Virus record (IMG/VR): IMGVR_UViG_3300031707_000063
Location: 1-38,821 of that record
Strand: one strand, 5' to 3'
DNA length: 38,821 nt
DNA from: a virus
The notes under the pieces were generated by a model that had not been told where the DNA came from, did not search any database, and worked only from the letters and a program-made list of their open reading frames with translations. The stretch's first letter is position 1, and every line of letters starts with the position of its first letter. Of the stretch, positions 31,268-38,821 are shown in pieces. The position numbers and the translations under genes are program-made.

Positions 31268-33703
31268 ATGTCTGACTCTTGCTTGCAACGCAAAACCTCT
31301 GGCCAGACGAAGGTCGCCGCTTCTTCCGGCATCTCGATTTTCCTACTTGAGGAACTTGGGGATGCCCGGTTGCGCTGTGCTCAACTCAAAAAGTACATCG
31401 ATGAGGCAGTCAAGCTCATCGAGAAGTCGGGTGAGCGGGACCACTTCTTTGAGGTAGCGGCGCATTTGATTCACGGGATCCCTGACACGCTGCTTCGTAT
31501 GGACAAGGCGTTGACCGCTGCGGCCATGGCGGCGGCCAAGATGGACTACGAGGATAACAAGGACGACATTCGTCCTGAAAAGATTGAAGAACTGGATCGG
31601 GCTATGGAGGACGTTCGGGTCCGTAGGGTTCAGCGTCGTTCAGAGGACAAACAAGGGAGTGCGGGCATGAAGATACCTGAGGCTGTAGCGCGTTTAGAGC
31701 ACCTGGCGGCTTCGATTGAAGCCACGGGCACCGTCAACGCTTCTGAGTTGTCGGACCTCATCGTGAGCCTTGAGGGGCAGAGCGTGAAGAAGGCTTCGGC
31801 GACTACGGAGATTGCGGATGTACTTCGCACCCTCTCGGCCAGCCTGCTGGATACGAGTGACCCTGAGAACAAGCCTAGCCGCGTGTTGCTGGCTGCAACG
31901 CTTCGGCGGGTTCTGGGGGACACGGTGGACCTCAAGACAGCGGCGTTTGGTCCTCTCAAGGTCCGTAACCGAGAGCATGGGTCCGGGGTTGCGGCGGATG
32001 ACTTTACGGCAGCGCTGAATCAAGCGGCCGAGAACCTGTACGTGTGTCGTGGGGTGAATGATGCGGCCCAGACTGCTGTGGACGATGCTTTGACCGGCAG
32101 GATTGCTCGTATCGGGCCTCTCACTGGTATGCCCAACCAGGTCATCGCGGTAGCGGAGAAGGTGAAAAAGAGCGCTTACGCCCTTCGCTTCGCTATGGGT
32201 GACGTTGCGAACGATTGGGAACACCTGGCCCGCTTGGTGAAGAAGGCGCTCCCTGAGGCTGAGCGCTACGACGTGAAGTACGCGGCAGAGCCCCTGGCTG
32301 ACGATACCAAGGAATCTAGGTTCGAGGAAGGCAAGCCTGCGGATCCCACCAAGCAGATGGATCCGGATGACGCCAAGAAGTGGAAGCAGAACACTGAGGA
32401 ACACAAGGACGACTTCAAGACCGCCGCTTCATCGTACGGCGGTGACCCTCGTTGGATCCACGCCAAGTACCCTGGTAAGTCCAGGGATGGCACGGCCTTC
32501 AAGAAGGGCGATCTTGTGCTCTATTGGCCTTCTGACAAGTCCTTCGACGTTGGGGACAAGGCTGAGACTGCCTGGAAGCGCTTTGAGTCTGAGGTTGAAG
32601 ACGAGGATGTCTACAACAACTCTCGGATGGCCAACACGTTGGCCGATCAGTTGATTGAGTCCAGGTTCGAGGAAGGCAAGCCCGCAGATCCCACGGAGAA
32701 CATGGATCCGGAGGACGCCAAGAAGTGGAAGACCGAGCACGACAAGAACAAGGACAACTTCAAGGCCGCTTCTCGCATTGTCCCGATTGAGGAAGCCAAG
32801 AAGGGTGACATGGTGGAGAGTGAGTTGGGCGTGCCGTGGCCGAAGGACTCTAAGAAAGAGAAGTTCACCGGCAAGGTCGTGCGCGTGAAGTCCGATGGGA
32901 CGGTGACGGTAGACTTTACGAAGGGCAGCTCGAATCCCGACGGGCACTCTAACGAGGACGTTGGGGACGTCGATATCCGTTTGCCGAAGAAGACGGCTTC
33001 TGAGGACGAGGAAAAGCTGTCACGCTTCGAGGAAGGCAAGCCTGCGGATCCGACCAAGCAGATGAGCCCCGAGGATGCCAAGAAGTGGAAGCAGCAGACC
33101 GAAGAACACAAGGACGAGTTCAAGACCGCCGCCGGGGATATTGAGTATGTAATTTGGGGGATCCCACCCGGTGAGCACCACGAGAACGTGCTTTACACAA
33201 AAGCCGAAAGTATGGCTGAGGCCAAAAAGGTCATCACGGTTCTTGAGACTAAGCATGGCTGTACAAAGTGTCGCGTTCAGGTGCTGGACTTAACCAAAGC
33301 ACCTGATTTCAGCAAAATCTTCAAGGCTGCTTCGGACCCCTGGAAGGTAGAGGCTGCTTCTGGTCCGAGTCCCAGCGGCTCCAACTGGAAGGAGATCAAG
33401 GGGTTTTCCAGTCACGCAGAGATGTTCCAAGGCCGCCCTGTCCAGACTTGGTCGTGGGATAGTCCTACGGTCGCCTTCGCGGTCCAAGAGTTTGCGGGGC
33501 CCGGGATCCCGCTTTACTCGTTAGAGATGGTGGCGACTATCGGGGGTACGGAGTACAAACTTCAAACCCGCCGTCCTCCGCAGTTCAAGAAGCCTCAGGA
33601 CGCCTTCAAGTTCGCGGCGGTTTGGTACAAGATGATCGACGCCTTCGAGAACGGTGGCGGGGTTGGCCTCGACCTCACTACCGATTGGAAGCCGAAGGCC
33701 TGA
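31268..33703 (+). CDS. Large modular virion protein with a repeated EGKPADP unit
   Basis: 811 residues. The N-terminal ~345 residues are helical. Then three copies of a 38-39-residue unit follow (RFEEGKPADPTKQM, DAKKWKQ, EHKDDFKTAA), each ahead of a different domain: an SH3-like zone (KKGDLVLYWPSDKSF), a second barrel-like zone (KKGDMVESELGVPW), and a mixed domain with CTKC. The tail includes SDPWKVEA, as in the 7999 product. AAGG at 31257-31260 lies 7 bases before ATG 31268, below a structured RNA. The repeats end at FK(T)AA sites that resemble linkers in other virion proteins. Function is unknown; structural by position. Confidence 0.75.
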   Translation: MSDSCLQRKTSGQTKVAASSGISIFLLEELGDARLRCAQLKKYIDEAVKLIEKSGERDHFFEVAAHLIHGIPDTLLRMDKALTAAAMAAAKMDYEDNKDDIRPEKIEELDRAMEDVRVRRVQRRSEDKQGSAGMKIPEAVARLEHLAASIEATGTVNASELSDLIVSLEGQSVKKASATTEIADVLRTLSASLLDTSDPENKPSRVLLAATLRRVLGDTVDLKTAAFGPLKVRNREHGSGVAADDFTAALNQAAENLYVCRGVNDAAQTAVDDALTGRIARIGPLTGMPNQVIAVAEKVKKSAYALRFAMGDVANDWEHLARLVKKALPEAERYDVKYAAEPLADDTKESRFEEGKPADPTKQMDPDDAKKWKQNTEEHKDDFKTAASSYGGDPRWIHAKYPGKSRDGTAFKKGDLVLYWPSDKSFDVGDKAETAWKRFESEVEDEDVYNNSRMANTLADQLIESRFEEGKPADPTENMDPEDAKKWKTEHDKNKDNFKAASRIVPIEEAKKGDMVESELGVPWPKDSKKEKFTGKVVRVKSDGTVTVDFTKGSSNPDGHSNEDVGDVDIRLPKKTASEDEEKLSRFEEGKPADPTKQMSPEDAKKWKQQTEEHKDEFKTAAGDIEYVIWGIPPGEHHENVLYTKAESMAEAKKVITVLETKHGCTKCRVQVLDLTKAPDFSKIFKAASDPWKVEAASGPSPSGSNWKEIKGFSSHAEMFQGRPVQTWSWDSPTVAFAVQEFAGPGIPLYSLEMVATIGGTEYKLQTRRPPQFKKPQDAFKFAAVWYKMIDAFENGGGVGLDLTTDWKPKA
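32312..32428 (+). repeat. EGKPADP repeat copy 1
   Basis: First 117-base copy, encoding ESRFEEGKPADPTKQMDP to FKTAA. About 230 bases separate it from copy 2. Confidence 0.9.
32657..32770 (+). repeat. EGKPADP repeat copy 2
   Basis: Second copy, 114 bases; lacks the Thr codon at the FK-AA end and has TENMDPED in place of TKQMDPDD. Confidence 0.9.
33017..33133 (+). repeat. EGKPADP repeat copy 3
   Basis: Third 117-base copy, starting LSRFEEG and ending FKTAA. It precedes an AT-richer domain (33134-33330). Confidence 0.9.
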
Positions 33704-33706
33704 AAC

Positions 33707-34567
33707 GTGCGTGGGCCATCGCTACAGCAGCCTCTAGTATCTAGGCCCGCTTACGGTGCAGGGCACGGCACAGTTGCGGAATCTGGGTTGCCAGGCGGGG
33801 GCCCTTCCAATAAGGGCTTGCCCTTAGACTCAGGGATCCCGGGGTCTGCCACCTTCAACAAGCCGTCAGGGGAGGAAGCTCGGGATTTCGACAAGGGTAA
33901 GGACGAATCCATCTACCGGACGGACAACGCCGATGACTTGCTGACCGATCGGGATCGTATAGACACCCGTGAGGACAACGCCAAAAAGGAAAACGGCGTC
34001 AGCTATATGCCGACTAGTGAGTGGGACAGCTCAACCAAGACAAAATACCCGTACCGTGATGGGATCCCCAACACGCACAGTGCTTCCGCTGAGTTCGTGG
34101 CGGGCCTCTGGGAGGCTGAGCACGCCCCCACGTTACGCATTGCGGGTGAGACACGGATCAAGACAGCCCTCCGCCTTGAGGCCATTGTGGAGGGCCTCAA
34201 CCCTAAGTTCAAAGAGCGTGCTGATCGGTGCTCTGTGACGCTCAAGCGGGCGGACATCAAGAACCTGCGGTGGATTCTCTCGGTGGACTGCGGCAACGGG
34301 CCCAAGGTCGTCAAGGTCAAGGGCTTCCGCGACAAGACCATCACGAAGCTCTCGAAGATGGACCTCGATCTGTCGTGTTCTTGCCCGGCGTGGCGTTGGC
34401 TCGGGCCTGAGCACCACTCGAAGACCGAGGACTACCTGGACGGTAAGCCCAGGGGTACCGCTTCGGTTCCTGTGATCCGTGACCCAACAGGTGTAAACCG
34501 CGTGTGCAAACACGTGGCGGCTGTCCTTTCCCACATCAAGAAGTGGGACGTGGGTAAGAAAAAATAG
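33707..34567 (+). CDS. SWIM zinc-finger protein in the virion block
   Basis: 286 residues. The first ~120 are disordered, Gly/Pro/Asp-rich. From about residue 145 a domain begins (TRIKTALRLEAIVEGLNPKF). A SWIM-type zinc motif follows: LDLSCSCPAW (C224, C226) and VCKHVAAVL (C267, H269). SWIM fingers bind nucleic acid or proteins in transposase and bacterial regulator families. Here a role in packaging or in the virion is possible but unproven. It starts at GTG 33707, 3 bases after the previous stop. Confidence 0.75.
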   Translation: MRGPSLQQPLVSRPAYGAGHGTVAESGLPGGGPSNKGLPLDSGIPGSATFNKPSGEEARDFDKGKDESIYRTDNADDLLTDRDRIDTREDNAKKENGVSYMPTSEWDSSTKTKYPYRDGIPNTHSASAEFVAGLWEAEHAPTLRIAGETRIKTALRLEAIVEGLNPKFKERADRCSVTLKRADIKNLRWILSVDCGNGPKVVKVKGFRDKTITKLSKMDLDLSCSCPAWRWLGPEHHSKTEDYLDGKPRGTASVPVIRDPTGVNRVCKHVAAVLSHIKKWDVGKKK

Positions 34568-34580
34568 ATTGGATCAAACA

Positions 34581-35036
34581 ATGCCCGTATACGGAACACA
34601 GTGCGTCAAGTGTCAGAAGACTGAAGAACGCCGCCTAACCTTTCAGCAGTACGATGCTGTGAAAGATGGGGAGGCTTTGATCTGCTCAGATGAGTGCCAG
34701 GGTCCGGTAGGACTAGTGTTTGACCCCAAGGACGTGAGCTTCGTCCTCAAGGATGGGGAGTCCGGGGGTTTCACCAGCAAAGCCATCAAAGAGAACTCGT
34801 ACCGGGCCAAGCGGCGCACCCTGATGGCTCAACGTGAGCGGGATCACGTTCGTCCGAACAAGCTCCAGCCCAATTTTCAAGGCAAACCCGCTGCATCTTG
34901 GGCAGACGCCAAGGATGCGGCTTACCAGTCTACCTATGACAAGGTGAAGGGTGAGCACGGGGCCAAGGATGCCGCAGTTGCGGCGTCTGAGAGTGCCAAA
35001 ACCTACGATCGCTACGTGAAGCAAGAGGTAACATGA
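34581..35036 (+). CDS. FmdB-like zinc-ribbon protein, 151 aa
   Basis: The N-terminus MPVYGTQCVKC, then ICSDECQG, looks like an FmdB-type zinc ribbon (MPxYxxxC). The rest is a basic helical stretch (NSYRAKRRTLMAQRERDHVRP) and an Ala-rich tail. ATG 34581 is chosen because FmdB proteins start at this MP..Y sequence; TTG 34569 is upstream. Regulatory or structural role unknown. The 3' end overlaps the next gene by ATGA. Confidence 0.65.
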   Translation: MPVYGTQCVKCQKTEERRLTFQQYDAVKDGEALICSDECQGPVGLVFDPKDVSFVLKDGESGGFTSKAIKENSYRAKRRTLMAQRERDHVRPNKLQPNFQGKPAASWADAKDAAYQSTYDKVKGEHGAKDAAVAASESAKTYDRYVKQEVT

Positions 35037-35668
35037 ACCGCCTATTTTCAGTTCGGCGTAGACGTCCCAACATCGTAGATATCGACACGCCGAAAGTGTA
35101 CGGCGTGGATGGGTACCGACTCAAATGGGACACAAACTTCGATGGGGCCTTCGCCACCACATTTTTGACGTCCACGAACGTCGGATTCTTGGATGATGCG
35201 GTAAACCGCAATGTCATCGAGACCCAGCCGGTAACGGACAAGGTGCGGATTGTCTTCAATCCGGCGACCTACTCGATCACCGACACATTGCCTTTCTGGC
35301 TCAAGTTCGTTCAGGTCATCGGGGGCGTAGAGCAGACCCCGGGTGCCCCGACGTTGGTCCTACCGGACGCCTCCCACCATGGTGTGGGTCTGGTGACGAT
35401 CCACGGGGACGCTCCGAGTGGTGCCACAGTGGCCAATTCTCTCCAAATCGATCTACCTATGCTCATGCAGGATTTCAGGGTTCATAACGAATCTACTGCA
35501 AGGGATTTGTATCTTGCCACAGAGGCAAATGGCCCTGAGGTGATGGTTCCGAAGTCGTCTGACATTCAATCTTTGAGCTTCTTGGCTACACAGGGGTCTA
35601 TCTATGTCCGCAGTCTAGGAGGTACCGCCACATTCTCGCTGTCGTTCACGTTGGCCTTCCCTCGCTAA
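35033..35668 (+). CDS. Beta-rich structural protein, 211 aa
   Basis: Not recognised. Alternating strand-like segments (GYRLKWDTNFDGAFATTFL, YSITDTLPFWLKFVQVIGGV) ending FSLSFTLAFPR. No enzyme motif or signal peptide. ATG 35033 overlaps the preceding stop by ATGA. Probably a neck, tail or head-completion component by position. Confidence 0.65.
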   Translation: MNRLFSVRRRRPNIVDIDTPKVYGVDGYRLKWDTNFDGAFATTFLTSTNVGFLDDAVNRNVIETQPVTDKVRIVFNPATYSITDTLPFWLKFVQVIGGVEQTPGAPTLVLPDASHHGVGLVTIHGDAPSGATVANSLQIDLPMLMQDFRVHNESTARDLYLATEANGPEVMVPKSSDIQSLSFLATQGSIYVRSLGGTATFSLSFTLAFPR

Positions 35669-35695
35669 GGGTAAGAACGAGTAAAGGTTGGTCGT

Positions 35696-36022
35696 GTGTA
35701 TCTCATCAATCAACTATCCTTGCAGGTTGCGCAGCAGCTATTCATAGCTGCGAACCGCTATCGCGTAGGACAGAACTTGGTGGGTCTCAAGAATGGAGTT
35801 AATCTAACGTACCGCACGCCAGGTTTGGAGAAGTTCTCGCACAACCTGCCCTTCCTGGACATCTCGGTCTACTTCAACGGCAGTCGTCTAGCGCTGCTTG
35901 ATGACTATATGGTCATGGAATCTGGGGGCTTTGGGACGGGGTTCGACACGATCGTTTTGGCGGTACCGCCCCCGTTGTCGAATGATCACCTTCTCGCTGA
36001 CTACATTTTGCAGGTGCCGTGA
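35696..36022 (+). CDS. Structural protein with a YFNG..DY domain, 108 aa
   Basis: The C-terminal ~65 residues (LDISVYFNGSRLALLDDYMV, ESGGFGTGFDTIVLAVPP) match the C-terminal part of the next protein (IEVWHNGRRLVQ, EESGGVSTGYDTINLL, ending VANYQRV), so the two are partial paralogs. Such NG..L..DY beta modules recur in phage structural proteins. GTG 35696 follows AAAGG at 35683-35687 by 8 bases. Confidence 0.7.
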   Translation: MYLINQLSLQVAQQLFIAANRYRVGQNLVGLKNGVNLTYRTPGLEKFSHNLPFLDISVYFNGSRLALLDDYMVMESGGFGTGFDTIVLAVPPPLSNDHLLADYILQVP

Positions 36023-36552
36023 TGGCAATAACCCTCAAGCGCTACAACAGTATCCGCCGAACGGATGATGTAGACGATCAGCAGGGTTCCCCGGCCATCC
36101 TGGGCGCACTTGTTGCGTCCACGACTCAAGAGGAACTGCAAGTTTTCTTTCTGAGTCGTTTGCGCCAGGTCATCTTCGGCGAGACCAGCGTTGAGCACTG
36201 GTATGACGATTTCCTGGGCGACGGGATCCTGAGCCTCAAGGACCTGTCCGTAGGGGCCGGGGTGCAGCTCGTTCGCGTTGGGGTTCCTTTAGTAGGCCCG
36301 CTTGATGGTACGAACCGTGTTTTTCGCACGACCCCCGACCATTTTGTTCACGACTTGAGCGGTAGTGGGAAAACGATTGAGGTCTGGCACAACGGTAGAC
36401 GACTGGTTCAGACCGCGACGCAGAATCCAGGTGTCGGTGATTACTGGGTAGAAGAATCCGGCGGCGTAAGTACAGGGTACGACACAATAAACCTTTTGAC
36501 ATTTTCCCCTGTTGGTAGATCAACCCTTGTGGCCAACTACCAACGGGTCTGA
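36022..36552 (+). CDS. Structural protein with the same beta module, 176 aa
   Basis: The N-terminal ~75 residues are helical (LGALVASTTQEELQVFFLSR). The C-terminal ~90 residues repeat the module of the previous protein: FRTTPDHFVHDL, IEVWHNGRRL and GVSTGYDTINLL. ATG 36022 overlaps the previous stop (TGATG); GTG 36019 is an alternative. Likely encodes an adjacent virion component. Confidence 0.7.
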   Translation: MAITLKRYNSIRRTDDVDDQQGSPAILGALVASTTQEELQVFFLSRLRQVIFGETSVEHWYDDFLGDGILSLKDLSVGAGVQLVRVGVPLVGPLDGTNRVFRTTPDHFVHDLSGSGKTIEVWHNGRRLVQTATQNPGVGDYWVEESGGVSTGYDTINLLTFSPVGRSTLVANYQRV

Positions 36553-36569
36553 ATTAGGGAGTTTCAATC

Positions 36570-38813
36570 ATGGCGCAGTTCTCTCGGTATAATGCATTGA
36601 GCCAACTTTTGGATGTGGCGGGCTCAGAGCGGCAGGCGGGCGATCGTCTGTTGACCGATGAGACGGGGGGCCTGGGCTCTCCCATCATCCTGAACTCAGG
36701 CGTTGTGGCCACGATCACGGCCTTCGCAAACCCGAACCTCACGGTGGGTGGTTTGACTGGTCAGTCGGCAGCCAGTATCGGCACGCTCATCTCGCTCCGG
36801 AATGCTGAGAAGGCGGGCAACAACGGCGTTTTCCGTGTCAACGCCAACTCCAGCGCCACGGTCAATATCCTGACTAATGCCAGCGGGTACTTCCCGGATG
36901 GCAACACCGGCAGCTTGATCTGGGAGCAGTACAACGCTGGCATAGCGGCTTCGATCGGTGCTGTGACGTTAGGTATCGTGACCATCACGGGCCTCCAGAA
37001 CATGACCGCGAACTCGGTTGGCGGGTTCATCACGATTTCTGGGGCAGCTTCCGGAGCGAACAACGGGACCTTCCTGATCACTGAATTCGTCTCGGCCACG
37101 AGCGTCAAGTACGCCAACTCTGCCGGTGTGGCTTCGGACGCGAACAACCCGGCTATCGCGTGGGTTGAGCGTCTGCCCTACACCCTGAACGATGACTTGG
37201 ATCTTGAGCGTTCGGACCGTACGTACATCAAGGGCGTCAACTACGACCAGCCGGTCCCGTCCTACACTCGCCCGACTCTCGTGGGCGTGAACATCCCGGT
37301 CAATCTTTCCAACATCGCGGGCAAGACCCTCGATGCCCATGCGAAGTCGATCAACAAGGGGCAGTTCGAGTGGCCCGTAGAGGTCACCCTCACGAACCTC
37401 TACGGAGCTGGCACGCTCAAGCACGCGGACTCCAGTGACACCACGGGTATACCTTGCTTCGATGCTGCCCCGTTCACGAGTGACTGGACGAGCTGCTTCG
37501 TTCAGGTTGTGGACGAGAACACGGGCGATGAGCTGGAGGTTCAGGCTGGTCCGCAGCAGGGGCAGCGCATCTTTGGTCAGACCTACGGGGGTGCTTCAAG
37601 TTCACCCAACAGCGTTGAGGTTCGTTGGTACTCGTGTGCCCTGAGCGAGAACATCGCCACCTCATCTACGGCGTACTCTTGGGAAAAGGGCGCTTCTGAG
37701 GCTAAGACCGGCACCACATCCGTGACGGTCGTTCCGGGTGTTTCCCCGGCTTCGGCTCTGACCGGCCTCACAGGCGGCGGTTTCGTTGCAGGTGACATCG
37801 GTACGTTCCTGACGATCACGGGTTCTGCCAACGCGGCGAACAACGGTACCTTCGTGATTCTCTCGGTGCAGTCTGGCACTGCGGTAACGGTCAGCAATGC
37901 GGCTGCGGTTGCCGAAGGTCCGACCGCTGCGGTCACGTGGCTCCAGAAGTGGATGGGGTCCGTCACGGTCGTTGCTGGTGCTAACGGCGCGATGGCCATC
38001 ACAGGCCTTACAGCAGGCGGCTTCGTTGGTGGTGACGTGGAGTCTTGGTTGGTTATCAGTGGCCTTGCCAACGGTGCCAACAACGGGTCCTTCGTTATCG
38101 CTTCGGTTCAATCGGCAACTGCGGTTACGGTGCAGAACCATGCGGCGGTCTCTGAAGGCCCCACTGCTTCGGTCGAGTGGGCGCAGTACGCCAAGACGCA
38201 GCCTACGGTTGTCAACCTGGTCTACGGCTTCAATCAGCGTCTTGACCAGCTTGATCAGAACGCCTGGCGCTTTCCTATGGTTGGCGGTCTGGTGTCCGAT
38301 GCGGATCTTCGCCAGGACATCATTGACCTTCAGTCCACGGGCGGTTGGGCCGACGGTACGACCAATCTCTCGACGTACCTCACGAACACGGGCTCGTTCT
38401 ACATCTTCTCCACGCTGCCCGGTGGCGCTGGGGACACTGTAGTTGCAGCTCTCAATGCGTTGAACCAGCAGATCGGTATCCGTGACTACACGGGTCCGTA
38501 CCTCACGGATGGGCAGACCATTACGGCCTCGCTTCAAGCGTTGTCGGACGCTATCAACACGGCGTCCATTGTCCGCACGATTGAGCGTGTGGCCGCCGAC
38601 ATCAACGCCAATACAGCGCACACGCTACCGGGTGGTCTTACCTACGTGCTGGATGGTACCAACAATGGTAAGTTCCTGTTCTTGTTCTGGCGTGGCCTTC
38701 TTCGTGACCCGGGCACTGTGGCCAACGGTGACGACTACCAGGAGACCAGCACCACACAGTTCACTCCGTACTCTAAGATCAAGTCGGGTGACCACATCAC
38801 GTACATGACCTGA
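36570..38813 (+). CDS. Large beta-repeat structural protein
   Basis: 747 residues, from ATG 36570, with AGGGAG at 36556-36561 spaced 8 bases. Four beta repeats of about 75 residues can be seen (nucleotides 36699-36932, 36951-37172, 37713-37953 and 37956-38189), each with a form of ITGLTxGGFVxGD, LTISG, ANNGTF and EGPTAAVTW. Copies 3 and 4 are closest, suggesting recent duplication. The rest (VKYAN, then a central non-repeat block and a C-terminal helix/strand end SDAINTASIVRTIERVAADI) is not recognised. Likely a tail- or head-surface protein, perhaps fibre-like. The stop overlaps the start of the next gene. Confidence 0.8.
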   Translation: MAQFSRYNALSQLLDVAGSERQAGDRLLTDETGGLGSPIILNSGVVATITAFANPNLTVGGLTGQSAASIGTLISLRNAEKAGNNGVFRVNANSSATVNILTNASGYFPDGNTGSLIWEQYNAGIAASIGAVTLGIVTITGLQNMTANSVGGFITISGAASGANNGTFLITEFVSATSVKYANSAGVASDANNPAIAWVERLPYTLNDDLDLERSDRTYIKGVNYDQPVPSYTRPTLVGVNIPVNLSNIAGKTLDAHAKSINKGQFEWPVEVTLTNLYGAGTLKHADSSDTTGIPCFDAAPFTSDWTSCFVQVVDENTGDELEVQAGPQQGQRIFGQTYGGASSSPNSVEVRWYSCALSENIATSSTAYSWEKGASEAKTGTTSVTVVPGVSPASALTGLTGGGFVAGDIGTFLTITGSANAANNGTFVILSVQSGTAVTVSNAAAVAEGPTAAVTWLQKWMGSVTVVAGANGAMAITGLTAGGFVGGDVESWLVISGLANGANNGSFVIASVQSATAVTVQNHAAVSEGPTASVEWAQYAKTQPTVVNLVYGFNQRLDQLDQNAWRFPMVGGLVSDADLRQDIIDLQSTGGWADGTTNLSTYLTNTGSFYIFSTLPGGAGDTVVAALNALNQQIGIRDYTGPYLTDGQTITASLQALSDAINTASIVRTIERVAADINANTAHTLPGGLTYVLDGTNNGKFLFLFWRGLLRDPGTVANGDDYQETSTTQFTPYSKIKSGDHITYMT
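37713..38189 (+). repeat. Tandem beta-repeat pair (copies 3 and 4)
   Basis: Two adjacent units of about 230 bases encode SVTVV, GLTGGGFVAGD / GLTAGGFVGGD, ANNGTFVI / ANNGSFVI and EGPTAAVTW / EGPTASVEW. Copies 1 and 2 (36699-37172) are more diverged. Confidence 0.75.
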
Positions 38814-38821
38814 TGGCTTTT
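38813..38821 (+). CDS. Start of the next gene (truncated)
   Basis: ATG 38813 overlaps the previous stop (TGATG) and reads M-A-F before the window ends. The overlap style matches the other gene junctions; nothing more can be said. Confidence 0.4.

Noticed and set aside
37662-38621. 319-codon minus-strand frame
   Set aside because: Mirror of the beta-repeat protein gene, with Arg-rich, repetitive composition and no independent support.

Overview
This window looks like a stretch of a large tailed-phage (Caudoviricetes) genome, probably jumbo-class. Every convincing gene is on the + strand. Genes are packed with stop/start overlaps (GTGA, ATGA, TAATG, TGATG), and no gap exceeds about 170 bases. 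There is no 16S rRNA, tRNA or host metabolic gene. The host cannot be fixed from the sequence. One HNH endonuclease (22763-23224) carries a CCPG..SCG-C-VRGL pattern that I associate with actinobacterial phages, but homing genes move between phages, so this is a weak hint.

Positions 1-6243 hold a replication and transcription block. It contains a DnaG-type Toprim primase core, a phage metallopeptidase-like protein with a disrupted HExxH motif, a DnaX-type clamp loader, an unusual fusion of a NusG-like NGN-KOW module to a 5'-3' flap exonuclease (FEN), and a small protein with two sigma-region-4-like helix-turn-helix segments. Next to each other, the last two suggest a phage transcription-control unit linked to DNA replication.

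Positions 6244-14872 begin the virion block. A structured spacer comes first, then a BACON-like Ig-fold protein whose start codon lies in the loop of a perfect 9-bp hairpin. After that come several large head or structural proteins (one with three Cys-rich repeats), a small-terminase candidate and the large terminase. Positions 14900-17990 hold three tandem paralogous structural proteins, interrupted by a double-HNH endonuclease gene.

Positions 17990-29571 form a T4-like head module in the order portal, large Pro-rich protein, zinc-ribbon protein, prohead protease, Gln-rich scaffold candidate, decoration-like protein and major capsid protein, then a strong terminator. The protease is interrupted by a complete 423-residue LAGLIDADG intein placed three residues after its probable catalytic serine. 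Positions 29735-38813 hold zinc-finger, repeat-rich, SWIM-domain and beta-rich structural proteins. A candidate three-way-junction RNA sits just upstream of the 31268 gene. Four homing-type elements (three free-standing HNH/endonuclease VII genes plus the intein) lie within about 18.5 kb.

The most novel items are the NusG-FEN fusion with a possible internal start, the three-way-junction leader, the start-codon hairpin, and a recurring (K/R)TA(A/S) motif in virion proteins that could mark maturation-protease sites. Functions come from motif recognition by eye; no database search was run.
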